Below, one piece after another: positions 16,971-25,623 of a stretch of DNA of 64,000 nucleotides. Where the stretch lies: NCBI GenBank assembly GCA_040878395.1, contig JBBDMI010000011.1, positions 1 through 64,000 on the forward strand. The letters are read 5' to 3'. Both the position numbers and the translations under genes were made by a program. This DNA is from Candidatus Dependentiae bacterium (lineage in GTDB: Bacteria > Babelota > Babeliae > Babelales > Vermiphilaceae). Position 1 is the stretch's first letter. Each line of letters starts with the position of its first letter. The notes under the pieces were generated by a model. The model was not told the DNA's origin and ran no database searches. It was given only the letters and a program-made list of their open reading frames with translations.

Positions 16971-17783
16971 ATGTTCAATAAAAAAAATTATATCTTTTTT
17001 GTTTCACTATTAATATACAGTGCACATACACAATGTGCTGCTTCAATTTCAAGTTCAAGCAGTACAGACCCAGAACAAAAAATAAATAACCGACTCATAT
17101 TAAACGCACAACTTGAAGTTGCCACTCTTTGGGATGAAGCGACCTCTCCTGAGATGGGACAAATTCTTCATATAATAAATACAATGTTGCCAAAAAAAGA
17201 AGGTCCCGTAATCGCAGCCCTTCAACACCAAAAAACAGGACTTTCACTCTTACATTTGGCAGCATTACATAAAAATGCATCCCTCGTGAAAAAGCTCGTC
17301 CACCCAACAAATGTAAATAAAACAGTTGATGGATTTAACCCTGTATTTAGAAAGGAAACTCTTAATGGAATAACTCTGTTACACATTGCCTCACTCAATA
17401 ATGACCCTGAAACAGCAAGCATTTTATTGCAACAAAAAGGCGTACGCCATAATCTTAAAGACAGTTCCGGCGAAACTCCATTGCATAAAGTTCCTCAAAT
17501 ATTACCATCATCAACTGACACTACCAAATTAATAGAACTTTTAATTCAACATGGTTGTAGTTTGCATGCCAAAAACAATGATGACAAAACTCCTCATGGC
17601 ATTGCTTTACACCGTACAGCTCACCATGCAATACAAGCACTTACCGGAGCGACCTGCATATGTTATAAGTGCGCTAAATTAAAACTAAAAAACACACGAA
17701 TAAAGAAAAAAAAAACCAATAATGTTCCTAAATCACAAAAGAGACTACATATTCCTGCAGCTGCTATAGAGTATGTAGAATAA
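16971..17783 (+). CDS. Secreted ankyrin-repeat protein
   Basis: The start is ATG at 16971, where AGGAAG stands 5 bases upstream and a signal peptide follows (MFNKKNYIFFVSLLIYSAHT). The 270-residue protein has three to four ankyrin repeats, visible as TGLSLLHLAALHKNASLVK, NGITLLHIASLNNDPETA and SGETPLHKVPQI, then a fourth (LLIQHGCSLHAKNNDDKTP). The C-terminus has a CICYKC pair and a lysine-rich segment. Ankyrin proteins with export signals are typical host-interaction candidates in intracellular bacteria; the target is unknown. Confidence 0.85.
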   Translation: MFNKKNYIFFVSLLIYSAHTQCAASISSSSSTDPEQKINNRLILNAQLEVATLWDEATSPEMGQILHIINTMLPKKEGPVIAALQHQKTGLSLLHLAALHKNASLVKKLVHPTNVNKTVDGFNPVFRKETLNGITLLHIASLNNDPETASILLQQKGVRHNLKDSSGETPLHKVPQILPSSTDTTKLIELLIQHGCSLHAKNNDDKTPHGIALHRTAHHAIQALTGATCICYKCAKLKLKNTRIKKKKTNNVPKSQKRLHIPAAAIEYVE

Positions 17784-17853
17784 TTATAAATTCACTTCTG
17801 CTATAAATATATCGAAAGCAATATAATTTTCATTTATCCTCCTTGGCAATTTA

Positions 17854-17862
17854 TGGTATAAT
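17854..17862 (+). promoter_or_regulatory. Extended -10 promoter before the symporter gene
   Basis: TGGTATAAT is a TGn-TATAAT extended -10 located 33 bases before the ATG. The -35 position (about 17834, TTATCC) is poor, as expected for this promoter type. AAGGAG follows near the start codon. Confidence 0.5.
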
Positions 17863-17894
17863 AAAAAACATTATTAAACTCAAGGAGTAAAAAC

Positions 17895-19289
17895 ATGACC
17901 ACCATACTAGCATTTGTTATATATTTTTGCATTCTAACCGGCATCGGTATCTACTTTTATCATCGTAATAAAAATGCATCCGATTATATTATTGGAAACA
18001 GATCCCTCAACTATTGGGTCACCGCAATTGCAACGCAAGCAAGTGATATGGGCAGTTGGTTATTTCTCGCATTTCCTGCTGCGGTTTTTTCCAACGGATT
18101 GTTTGAATTTTGGGCTGCAATTGGTTTGATTTCTTTCATGTTTTTAAACTGGCAATTCATTGCGCCTAAATTGCGCTCTGAAACTGAACGGTATAATGCG
18201 CTTACTTTGTCCACTTTTTTCTCCAATAGATTTAATGATACGAGCGGCATATTACGCGTAATCAGTGCATTGATCACTCTTCTGTTTTTCACCTTTTACA
18301 TCACTTCCGGCATTGTGGGATTAGGACGACTATTTCAAGCAGCTTTCTCCATAGATTATACTATTGGTATTATATTAGGGCTTATTTGCGGTATTACCTA
18401 CACACTTATTGGTGGTTTTTTAGCCGTTGCATGGTGTGATATGTTCCAAGGCATTTTTTTGTTAGTTATGATTTTATTTGTTCCCATATATACCTATTTT
18501 GTAGTTGGAGGCATTGATGCAATTAGATTAGCAGCCTCTGCAAAAAACATTAGCTTATCATTATTCAATTCAGAAGCTTCATTATTAACAGCATTTGCAT
18601 TGGCTGCCGGTTGGGGCCTTGGTTATTTTGGCCAACCGCATATTTTAACCAATTTCATGGGCATCGATGACCCTAAAAAAATAAGTCGTGCAAAATGGGT
18701 TGGCCTTACCTGGCAAATTTTAGTACTCAGTTCATCTGCAATGATTGGCGTTGTTGGACTTGCCTACTTCAATCAAGGACTAGAAAATCCTGAACTTCTT
18801 TTTGTACTGATGACAAAACAGCTTTTTTTTCCATTACTTGCCGGATTTGTATTATGTGCTATTTTGGCGGCCACACTTTCCACATTGGACAGTCACATTC
18901 TGGTTTCCGGATCTACCTTTGCAGAAGATCTCTATCAACAATTATTTAGAAAAAATGCAACTTCAGTTGAACTCATGTGGATTTCACGCGCTGCTAGTTT
19001 GAGTATTTCATTGGTTGCATTATACATTGCATCAGGAAACAATAGTTCAGTATATCATTTAGTTAATTATGCATGGTCCGGAGTAGGAAGTGCATTTGGA
19101 CCACTTGTAATCACTGCATTATACACAAAGAATACAACACGTGAAGGAGCAATTGCCGGCATGCTTATTGGAGCAGCTGTTGCTGGCATATGGCCATATT
19201 ACGGTTTTGGCATCTTACTACCGTTAATTCCAGGATTTTTTTCTGGCTTATTGAGCATTTATGTTGTCTCATTTATTACAAAAAAATAG
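17895..19289 (+). CDS. Sodium:solute symporter, PutP (proline) type
   Basis: The 464-residue protein has about 12-13 membrane helices of the SSS family. Conserved PutP-like segments include ASDMGSWLFLAFPAAVF (sodium-site helix), GFLAVAWCDMFQGIF, GWGLGYFGQPHILTNFMGI and LAATLSTLDSHILVSGS. It probably imports proline or a related amino acid with sodium. An AAGGAG ribosome site precedes it. Its stop abuts that of the convergent gene at 19290 with no gap. Confidence 0.9.
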   Translation: MTTILAFVIYFCILTGIGIYFYHRNKNASDYIIGNRSLNYWVTAIATQASDMGSWLFLAFPAAVFSNGLFEFWAAIGLISFMFLNWQFIAPKLRSETERYNALTLSTFFSNRFNDTSGILRVISALITLLFFTFYITSGIVGLGRLFQAAFSIDYTIGIILGLICGITYTLIGGFLAVAWCDMFQGIFLLVMILFVPIYTYFVVGGIDAIRLAASAKNISLSLFNSEASLLTAFALAAGWGLGYFGQPHILTNFMGIDDPKKISRAKWVGLTWQILVLSSSAMIGVVGLAYFNQGLENPELLFVLMTKQLFFPLLAGFVLCAILAATLSTLDSHILVSGSTFAEDLYQQLFRKNATSVELMWISRAASLSISLVALYIASGNNSSVYHLVNYAWSGVGSAFGPLVITALYTKNTTREGAIAGMLIGAAVAGIWPYYGFGILLPLIPGFFSGLLSIYVVSFITKK

Positions 19290-19673
19290 TTAATATACAG
19301 CAAGAGTCAATGAATATTTCTTATAAAGATCATATCGATTTTTGTTCCAGTATTTAACACAGACAACACCAAGCATACCATGAGTAGCCAAAACATTGAG
19401 CCAATTATTAACTGTTGTATCAACATCATCTTTACCAATACGAAAAAAAACATTCTCAGTTTCCTCAGACAATGCAGTTATCTCAAGTTTATATGGATGC
19501 GGATAAGCAGGATCTTGCCAACGATTATCTTCTTGAGCAGCAATAAAATTTGCTTCAAGATCTGAAACATAAATTGCGCTTTCAGGAAATTGTTCAGCTG
19601 AAAATGTTGAACATACACCCATTAAAAAAAACAGACTTAAGCATAGTAATGAAAAATGTTTTGTATATAACAT
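19290..19673 (-). CDS. Small secreted protein, unknown
   Basis: The 127-residue protein has a clear signal peptide (MLYTKHFSLLCLSLFFLMGV...TFSA). The mature part of about 100 residues has several aromatic and Asn-rich stretches and no known motif. It is convergent with the symporter gene and has no terminator between the two. Confidence 0.6.
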   Translation of the reverse strand: MLYTKHFSLLCLSLFFLMGVCSTFSAEQFPESAIYVSDLEANFIAAQEDNRWQDPAYPHPYKLEITALSEETENVFFRIGKDDVDTTVNNWLNVLATHGMLGVVCVKYWNKNRYDLYKKYSLTLAVY

Positions 19674-19811
19674 GGAAGCTTTCCTTTAAAAAAAAATAAA
19701 TAAACTGTTTTTTATAGTACAAACAATATTAAAATATGCAAGTTATCATTGCTATCAGTGTATTATTTGTTAGACTTCATGTTATTTTTAAAAATAAAAA
19801 AAGGAAAACAT

Positions 19812-20024
19812 ATGACACCTGAAGCTTTAGCTTTGATGCTTGGCACGCTTTTATCAATTGGCCAACTTCAAGAATTTTCAACAGTAGAACCTGTCGAACA
19901 AAACAACCAACAAAATTCTGCACCGGCTCACCCCATCAAAAAACGTCTTAATAAATACTCTAATAAAATAAGGCACACTAAGAATAAAAAACATGCTATC
20001 AAACAGCCACGACCCGGTTTTTAA
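19812..20024 (+). CDS. Small basic protein, unknown
   Basis: The 70-residue protein has its ATG at 19812 and AAGGA 8 bases upstream; the frame extends upstream without a better start. The first half is mildly hydrophobic (ALALMLGTLLSIGQL). The second half is very basic with repeated Lys, His and Arg. It could be membrane-tethered or nucleic-acid binding. Confidence 0.5.
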   Translation: MTPEALALMLGTLLSIGQLQEFSTVEPVEQNNQQNSAPAHPIKKRLNKYSNKIRHTKNKKHAIKQPRPGF

Positions 20025-20031
20025 TTCTAAT

Positions 20032-20505
20032 TTAACGAAAACGAAACATACGCACAAAACCAAGGTCTAACCACAAGTGTGAAACCGCTCCTGCAATAAA
20101 GAAAATTGTATGTAATATAATGGTTTTATCATAGTGAGGCAGATATCCTGTGAGTAAATAACACAATGTGCCAAGTGCACCAACAATAAACCAAATGTTA
20201 TGAAAAAGGCCACGATGCTTAACAAGCATAGGCAATGTTGCAACAATTGCTACATAAGCCAAAGTAACAAACTGTTTTTTATAAAAAAAATAAACAAATA
20301 AACCGAGAATCAACCAATAAAAAACATTTTGCCCTTTACTTTTGACATCAATATCAGGAAAAAGTGAACCGGCCATAACAGCAACAAAACAACTCGCAAT
20401 AATAAATGGATCCTGTTTCGGCATTATATTAACTATACTCACTAATGCAAACGTTGCTCCAAATGCTGCAGCACCTCCCATCAAGTGTCCTTTATATCCC
20501 GGCAT
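20032..20505 (-). CDS. YdjM-type (DUF457) membrane-bound metal-dependent hydrolase
   Basis: The 157-residue protein has four to five membrane helices and the family's metal-site pattern: GHLMGG at the N-terminus, SLFPDIDVKSKG (about 47-58), HRGLFHN (about 96-102) and SHLWLDLG near the C-terminus. The fold is the phosphatidic-acid-phosphatase-like YdjM family. Its substrate is unknown. It is encoded 16 bases after the SpoIID-domain gene on the same strand. Confidence 0.85.
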   Translation of the reverse strand: MPGYKGHLMGGAAAFGATFALVSIVNIMPKQDPFIIASCFVAVMAGSLFPDIDVKSKGQNVFYWLILGLFVYFFYKKQFVTLAYVAIVATLPMLVKHRGLFHNIWFIVGALGTLCYLLTGYLPHYDKTIILHTIFFIAGAVSHLWLDLGFVRMFRFR

Positions 20506-20521
20506 TTTTTTATTCCTTAGA

Positions 20522-21727
20522 TTAATTACATTTCATGAAAGTAGTATTCGGATAATAAAAACGCAAAATACGTTTATAATCCCATCCATCACGCACCATC
20601 TCTCGAGCACCCCATTGGCACAACCCCAAATGATGACCATAACCACGTCCATGCAAAATAACTTTATTCTTTTTCTTTGTTATGGTGTAACAATAACTTT
20701 TCACTTCTTTAAACAGATTATACAGTTTTTTGCCCGCAAGCTTTACTTTTTTTCGTGCATAAATCATTACTTCCTGTGAAAGACCTGCTTTATCTTGTTT
20801 GATAACTTTCATATTTTTAATATTAGAAACCGGACCAACCTCTTGCAATAGATGTTTATGCAGTTCATCTAAGGTATATTCCGCTTTCCAATTATAGATC
20901 CAACATCTTTTACAATGTGTACATGGATATGTACGAGCAAGATAAGGCGCATCATTAAAGTTCACTTCATGTATATGTGCAGGTATCACACCTCCACAAC
21001 ATGAATCAAACATCGCAATAATAGGTTTGTTATTATGCGCTAAAATGATACCCTTTGTCTGCTGTACTGCATCTTGTAATATTTTTTTATCATGCACACC
21101 GGAATATGTTTGATGTCGATTACAATTATGCACATGATAGGAACGTTTTGTTTTTTGTGCTTCTTGCATCATAGAAATCACATAGGTGCGTGAAGTTATA
21201 GCAAATACTTTATTGACTTCCAACGGCCACCCAGGCCAACTTTCAGTGCGCAACACTGAACAAATATACTGTTCAAGAGGCAATTCGTTAATAATAAGCA
21301 ATTTTCCATTTTGCAAAGCCAATATAAAAGAACCACTATATGTATGTTGTCCGTAAGTAATATGCCCCCCTGTTGATAATTTTAGTTGCGATTCTTTATA
21401 TCGCTTACCATCAACATATAATAAATTCTTTTTCACTTGAATTGAGGTAGCTACTTTTTTAATATGCCTTTTATAGGTTCCTCTACCATCTGAAAGCATA
21501 AAAGCGCCACAACTCGATTGAATAGAAAATTGTGCAGCTTGTGGCAAAGCAATAGTATCAAGAAGAACACGGACTTGAGCATACTTTTGCAATGTTGCTA
21601 TTTTTTTTTGTTTATGCGTTTGAATATCACGTTTAATATAACGTTGTGTTTTTTTTTCAGTTATAGCATGCAAATTAAATATAAAAAATATTAAATAAAA
21701 ACATGGTCTATTACCATGCAATAGCAT
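20522..21727 (-). CDS. SpoIID/LytB-domain protein (peptidoglycan remodelling)
   Basis: The start is placed at 21727, which gives a signal peptide (MLLHGNRPCFYLIFFIFNLHA) and a 16-base overlap with the RNase H gene; ATG at 21766 is an alternative, and neither has a good ribosome site. The SpoIID pattern is clear: LEQYICSVLRTESWPGWPLE (about 165-185) and the C-terminal GRGYGHHLGLCQWGARE. SpoIID is a lytic transglycosylase that cuts denuded glycan. Several Cys pairs (THCKRCW) may form disulfides. It suggests that peptidoglycan is made and trimmed. Confidence 0.85.
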   Translation of the reverse strand: MLLHGNRPCFYLIFFIFNLHAITEKKTQRYIKRDIQTHKQKKIATLQKYAQVRVLLDTIALPQAAQFSIQSSCGAFMLSDGRGTYKRHIKKVATSIQVKKNLLYVDGKRYKESQLKLSTGGHITYGQHTYSGSFILALQNGKLLIINELPLEQYICSVLRTESWPGWPLEVNKVFAITSRTYVISMMQEAQKTKRSYHVHNCNRHQTYSGVHDKKILQDAVQQTKGIILAHNNKPIIAMFDSCCGGVIPAHIHEVNFNDAPYLARTYPCTHCKRCWIYNWKAEYTLDELHKHLLQEVGPVSNIKNMKVIKQDKAGLSQEVMIYARKKVKLAGKKLYNLFKEVKSYCYTITKKKNKVILHGRGYGHHLGLCQWGAREMVRDGWDYKRILRFYYPNTTFMKCN

Positions 21728-22208
21728 GCTTTTTGAGCAACTGTACAAATGCTTCAGGAACTTCATTTTTTGTATCTACTCCCCGATTCGCCATTGCATC
21801 CGCTTGCTTATTCTCATGCCTAAGAACATGCTTTATGTTACACGGAACATCTTTTAACAAATATTTTGCTAATGAAAAACATTTTTTCAGTTCCGGATTT
21901 TTAACTTTGTACATGCCTTGCAATTGACGGACCATCAACTGTGAATCGGAAATAATTAATAATTGATCATTAGGCTTCATTATTTTTTTTAATTCAAATA
22001 AACCGATCAGTAATGCCATGTATTCTGCTTGATTGTTTGTCTTCAAACCAAGATAATAACCGCCTTCTTGGACCAATTCATTATTTTTATATAGCACAAT
22101 ACCGGCACCTGCAGGTCCAGGATTGTTGCGCGATGCACCATCAAGATATAGCTTCCATTTTGACACACCTTCATGAACATCCGACTCAAAAATACATAAC
22201 TGTTCCAT
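21711..22208 (-). CDS. RNase HI-family protein
   Basis: The 165-residue protein shows the RNase H DEDD residues: LYLDGASRNNPG (first Asp), NNQAEYMAL (Glu), ISDSQL (Asp) and ENKQADAMAN (last Asp). It is shorter at the C-terminus than E. coli RnhA and fits the RnhA-like subtype that hydrolyses RNA in RNA-DNA hybrids. It sits 3 bases after the zinc-ribbon gene, an arrangement seen in many bacteria. Confidence 0.9.
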   Translation of the reverse strand: MEQLCIFESDVHEGVSKWKLYLDGASRNNPGPAGAGIVLYKNNELVQEGGYYLGLKTNNQAEYMALLIGLFELKKIMKPNDQLLIISDSQLMVRQLQGMYKVKNPELKKCFSLAKYLLKDVPCNIKHVLRHENKQADAMANRGVDTKNEVPEAFVQLLKKHAIAW

Positions 22209-22211
22209 AGA

Positions 22212-22943
22212 TCAACTTTCTTCTTTTGGTTCAGCCTGTAAAACTATTGGATCATATAAAAAACGATAACAACTGTTGCATTGCAAAAGTGCGCGTCGTT
22301 TTAAACGAAGAAGATCTTGATTTGGAATTGCATAAAAACAGCCGCCGCACCCACCTTGAACAACTTCTACAACCGGATCATCTACACGATTATACATCTG
22401 TTCATATTTCTCCAACCATTCAGCCGGAATTGTTTTTAGTTTTTCAGGCCTTTCTAGCTGAGCTTCATATAACTGTTTTTCAAGCTGTTCAATCTCTACC
22501 GTTTTTTTTTCAAACGCTTCTTGCGCTTCTTCTATTTTTTTAGTAATTTCATCGTCTTTTTGCGTCATAGTACGTTGAGCATTCTCTAGCTTATTCCAAA
22601 CATCAACAAGTGCATCTTCTGATTCATGCTGTTCTGCATGAATTTTATCAAGTTCTTTTTTGAGGGCACTGTATTCTTTAGGATTGGCGATGTTTTCAAT
22701 TTTAAGTTTGATATCCGCTTCACGTTCATCGAGCGTCTTCATATCCAGCTCTTTTGTGTCGACTTCTTTTTGTGCATTATGCACAATTTGCTTTAAAAGA
22801 TCGGCTTCCTGTTCATACTGTTTTTTCTGTTCTTGTAACTGATGCAATACCTTTTGCTCTTTACCAATGGTTACATTAAGTTTTTTCATATCCTGATCAA
22901 AACATACGACATCGATAAATGATTCAAAAGGAAATGTTTTCAT
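22212..22943 (-). CDS. Coiled-coil protein with C-terminal C4 zinc ribbon
   Basis: The 243-residue protein is dominated by a long coiled coil (about 20-180, heavy in Glu, Lys and Gln). It ends with a zinc ribbon, GGCGGCFYAIP...LLQCNSCYRFLYDP (Cys pairs about 200 and 222). This is the widespread CdsZ/C4-type zinc-ribbon family, often encoded next to RNase H. Related proteins are proposed to bind nucleic acid or handle arrested complexes; its function here is not established. Confidence 0.85.
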   Translation of the reverse strand: MKTFPFESFIDVVCFDQDMKKLNVTIGKEQKVLHQLQEQKKQYEQEADLLKQIVHNAQKEVDTKELDMKTLDEREADIKLKIENIANPKEYSALKKELDKIHAEQHESEDALVDVWNKLENAQRTMTQKDDEITKKIEEAQEAFEKKTVEIEQLEKQLYEAQLERPEKLKTIPAEWLEKYEQMYNRVDDPVVEVVQGGCGGCFYAIPNQDLLRLKRRALLQCNSCYRFLYDPIVLQAEPKEES

Positions 22944-22995
22944 AAAAGAACCTTCTTTGTTGTTATTTGTAGATTAACTGACAACTTCCGGTTTT

Positions 22996-23072
22996 TGGTG
23001 GGCCCACCAGGACTTGAACCTGGGACCTTTCGGTTATGAGCCGACTGCTCTGACCAACTGAGCTATGGGCCC
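22996..23072 (-). tRNA. tRNA with CAU anticodon, probably Ile2 (lysidine), encoded CCA
   Basis: Acceptor GGGCCCA/TGGGCCC pairs fully. The anticodon stem TCGG/CCGA encloses CTCATAA, giving CAT. The GGCTCATAACC context matches Ile2 tRNAs, which need TilS to make lysidine at C34, better than the Met-like gene at 6148. CCA is encoded. A TGTTATAAA extended -10 lies upstream on the same strand. Identity as Met cannot be excluded. Confidence 0.88.
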
Positions 23073-23200
23073 CCACCAATATACAAAAGAAAGGAGGTGT
23101 ATTTTTATAACACACTTTATAAGAATAAAGGAATTTAATCTAATTGTGAAGCAGTAATTACTCAATAAACCACTTCTTATACCCTAACCCTTCAATTTCA

Positions 23201-23755
23201 TTATAATCGCATACCTTTCAATGCAATCCATTTATCAAGCATACGCACCACTGAAGGACTTTTTGTTGGGAAACCTTGTTTATCCTTGCCAAACCAACGC
23301 ATATCTTTTGATTCATGATTTCGAATAAAATCTTCATCACTCGTAACGTGCAATAAAAAGCGAACATCATAATGATAATGTTCAGGCTCTTTGGCATTTG
23401 CAGGAATCAGATGCACATCAATATCAAAAATTTCATATGACACAGGCTCAATATGTTCAATACCTGATTCCTCTTGCGCCTCTTTAATCGCAACGGCCAA
23501 TACATCTGCATCACCATCACAATGTCCACCAAGCTGTACCCAGCGATTCAATTTAGCATGATACATCAACAAAACCTTTGTGCCATCTTTATTAAGCAAC
23601 CAAGAAGATGCAGTAATATGACCAATGGAAAGCGACCGCTCAAAACAATCTTCATTATTTTTAACAAATTCTTGTATTGCTTGTTTTGCTTTTTTATCTG
23701 TATCAGTTATTGGTTGATATAACTCTAATGCATTCAATAATGCTTTTCTATGCAT
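23201..23755 (-). CDS. NUDIX hydrolase
   Basis: The 184-residue protein has a Nudix box beginning GGHCDGD and ending KEAQEESGI. The first E of the box is replaced by Ala, while the metal-binding EExxE-like part (EAQEESG) is kept. GGHCDGD is typical of a NUDIX subgroup often annotated as ADP-ribose or nucleotide pyrophosphatase; the real substrate is open. It is last in a four-gene operon with gap, nfo and a phosphomannomutase. Confidence 0.85.
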   Translation of the reverse strand: MHRKALLNALELYQPITDTDKKAKQAIQEFVKNNEDCFERSLSIGHITASSWLLNKDGTKVLLMYHAKLNRWVQLGGHCDGDADVLAVAIKEAQEESGIEHIEPVSYEIFDIDVHLIPANAKEPEHYHYDVRFLLHVTSDEDFIRNHESKDMRWFGKDKQGFPTKSPSVVRMLDKWIALKGMRL

Positions 23756-23759
23756 AATT

Positions 23760-24761
23760 TTAACTCACTTTCATTAAAAAATCTTTCAAGCGCATGCTAT
23801 AGCCCCATTCATTGTCATACCATCCGAATGTTTTGCACAAATTGCCTTCTGCTTGCGTTAATGGTGTATCGATAACAACAGAATAATCACACCCGCTATA
23901 ATCACTTGATACCAATGGCTCATTGCAAGTAGACAAAATTCCTTTCAGATCATGTTGCGAAGCATCAAAAAAAGCCTGATTTACTTTTTTTTCATCTACT
24001 GTTTTTTTTGTTTTGATAACTAAATCAATCAATGAAACTTTTGCAACCGGCACACGAATGGCCATTGCTTGAATACGCCCTTTTATTGATGGCATAATTT
24101 GATCAATCATACGAGATGCACCGGTTGAAGTTGGAATAATATTTAATGCTGCAGCGCGTGCTCTACGCAAATCATCTGATTCAACATCAAGGAGCACCTG
24201 CGTATTAGTATATGCATGAATGGTGGTCATAAACCCTTGCTCTATTTGGAACTTATCATGTAATACTTTGAGCATTGGCATAATGGCATTAGTTGTACAA
24301 CTTGCCAAGGACACTATATGATCTTTTTTTTTATCAAAACTATCACAGTTTACACCAGGCACAATAGTTGTCACCTCACCTTTGCATGGTGCAGTGATAA
24401 GTGTATATTTTGCTCCGGCATTTTGATGAACGTTAATAAACTTCGCACCGGTATAACGCCCTGAGGCTTCAACAACCCAATCAATGTCAAACTTAGACCA
24501 ATCAAGTTTTGCCGGATCAGATTCGGCAACAATAACAATTTTATGATCATTAATACTAAGTGTGGAATCTTGAAAATCGACTTTACCTTTAAAGGTCCCC
24601 ATGAGAGTGTCATATTTAAACATATGAGCCACATTCTCAAGAGATGCCGGGCCAATATTGATTGCGACAACATTAAGTTTTTTTTGAGCCTCAGGATCGG
24701 CAAAGATAGTGCGTAAAAAATTCCGACCAATTCTACCAAATCCATTAATCGCTATACGCAT
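23760..24761 (-). CDS. gap: Glyceraldehyde-3-phosphate dehydrogenase (type I)
   Basis: The 333-residue enzyme converts glyceraldehyde-3-phosphate to 1,3-bisphosphoglycerate. It has the NAD-binding GFGRIGRNFLR (about 6-16), catalytic Cys in SLASCTTNAIMPM (about 151-163), HAYTNTQ, and WYDNEWGYSMR near the C-terminus. It sits 4 bases before the NUDIX gene and 19 after nfo. No other glycolytic gene is in the window. Confidence 0.97.
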   Translation of the reverse strand: MRIAINGFGRIGRNFLRTIFADPEAQKKLNVVAINIGPASLENVAHMFKYDTLMGTFKGKVDFQDSTLSINDHKIVIVAESDPAKLDWSKFDIDWVVEASGRYTGAKFINVHQNAGAKYTLITAPCKGEVTTIVPGVNCDSFDKKKDHIVSLASCTTNAIMPMLKVLHDKFQIEQGFMTTIHAYTNTQVLLDVESDDLRRARAAALNIIPTSTGASRMIDQIMPSIKGRIQAMAIRVPVAKVSLIDLVIKTKKTVDEKKVNQAFFDASQHDLKGILSTCNEPLVSSDYSGCDYSVVIDTPLTQAEGNLCKTFGWYDNEWGYSMRLKDFLMKVS

Positions 24762-24780
24762 ATTTATTCCTCTTTTTTTA

Positions 24781-25605
24781 TTATTGATGCCAATAACGCA
24801 CCAAATCGATATGTTCTTTCTCTATCGCTGACTCTGTAGCCGGCAACTCCATAACAACAGGAATATGCGCAATATCAGCATTAAGTATAAACTGCTTTAA
24901 AGCATCTAGATGAATTATACCATCGGGTAGCAGTTCATGACGATCAATACATGAACCGACTCCTGCACATGTATTATTCAAATGTATCAATGCAATACGT
25001 TCAAAACCAATAGTATTATTCATTTTTGCAAAAAAATGTTGCTGTTCAGTTATATCTGCAATGTTGTAACCATAAGAATGTGCATGCACCGTATCAATAC
25101 AAAAAGAGATTTTTTCAGGATAATCTATTTTTTCAAGAATCGTTTTGAAATCATTTAAATCACTTCCAACCGATAAATTTCCATGTGCCGTATTTTCAAG
25201 CACAATTTGAACATCCTGCTCATATTTCAATATTTTATTTAATCTACGCACTAATGCATCGATACCTTCATCAATACCTTGAGCACCCTTTGCGCAACCG
25301 GGATGCACAATGAGATGTGTAAAGCCTAGCCGTTTTGCTAAATGTAACTCTTTTTTTATAGTACGTAATGAAATCGATTTAATACTTGCTAAGTTTGTCC
25401 AATACGAGGAATGTACAAACAGTTGTTTGAAATTATTACGTATTTTCATAAATTGATCTATTTCTTCTTGATCAAGCTCAATAAAACGATTTGTATCTTG
25501 ATGCAGAAAAAAACATTGAAACGTTGGCAACTTAAAATCTACTGCTCTTTGAGCAAGCTCTAATAATGAATGCGTCAAACGTAAATGTAGACCAATATCC
25601 CTCAC
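24781..25605 (-). CDS. nfo: Endonuclease IV
   Basis: The 274-residue TIM-barrel AP endonuclease repairs abasic sites. Family metal-ligand segments are present: VHPGCAKG (about 96-103), LENTAHG (about 138-144), CIDTVHAHSYGY (about 173-184) and HLNNTCAGVGS...DRHE (about 212-232). The N-terminal RDIGLHLRL start fits the family. It lies between gap and the phosphomannomutase gene. Confidence 0.95.
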   Translation of the reverse strand: MRDIGLHLRLTHSLLELAQRAVDFKLPTFQCFFLHQDTNRFIELDQEEIDQFMKIRNNFKQLFVHSSYWTNLASIKSISLRTIKKELHLAKRLGFTHLIVHPGCAKGAQGIDEGIDALVRRLNKILKYEQDVQIVLENTAHGNLSVGSDLNDFKTILEKIDYPEKISFCIDTVHAHSYGYNIADITEQQHFFAKMNNTIGFERIALIHLNNTCAGVGSCIDRHELLPDGIIHLDALKQFILNADIAHIPVVMELPATESAIEKEHIDLVRYWHQ

Positions 25606-25623
25606 ACTTTGTCCTTTTGTTAT

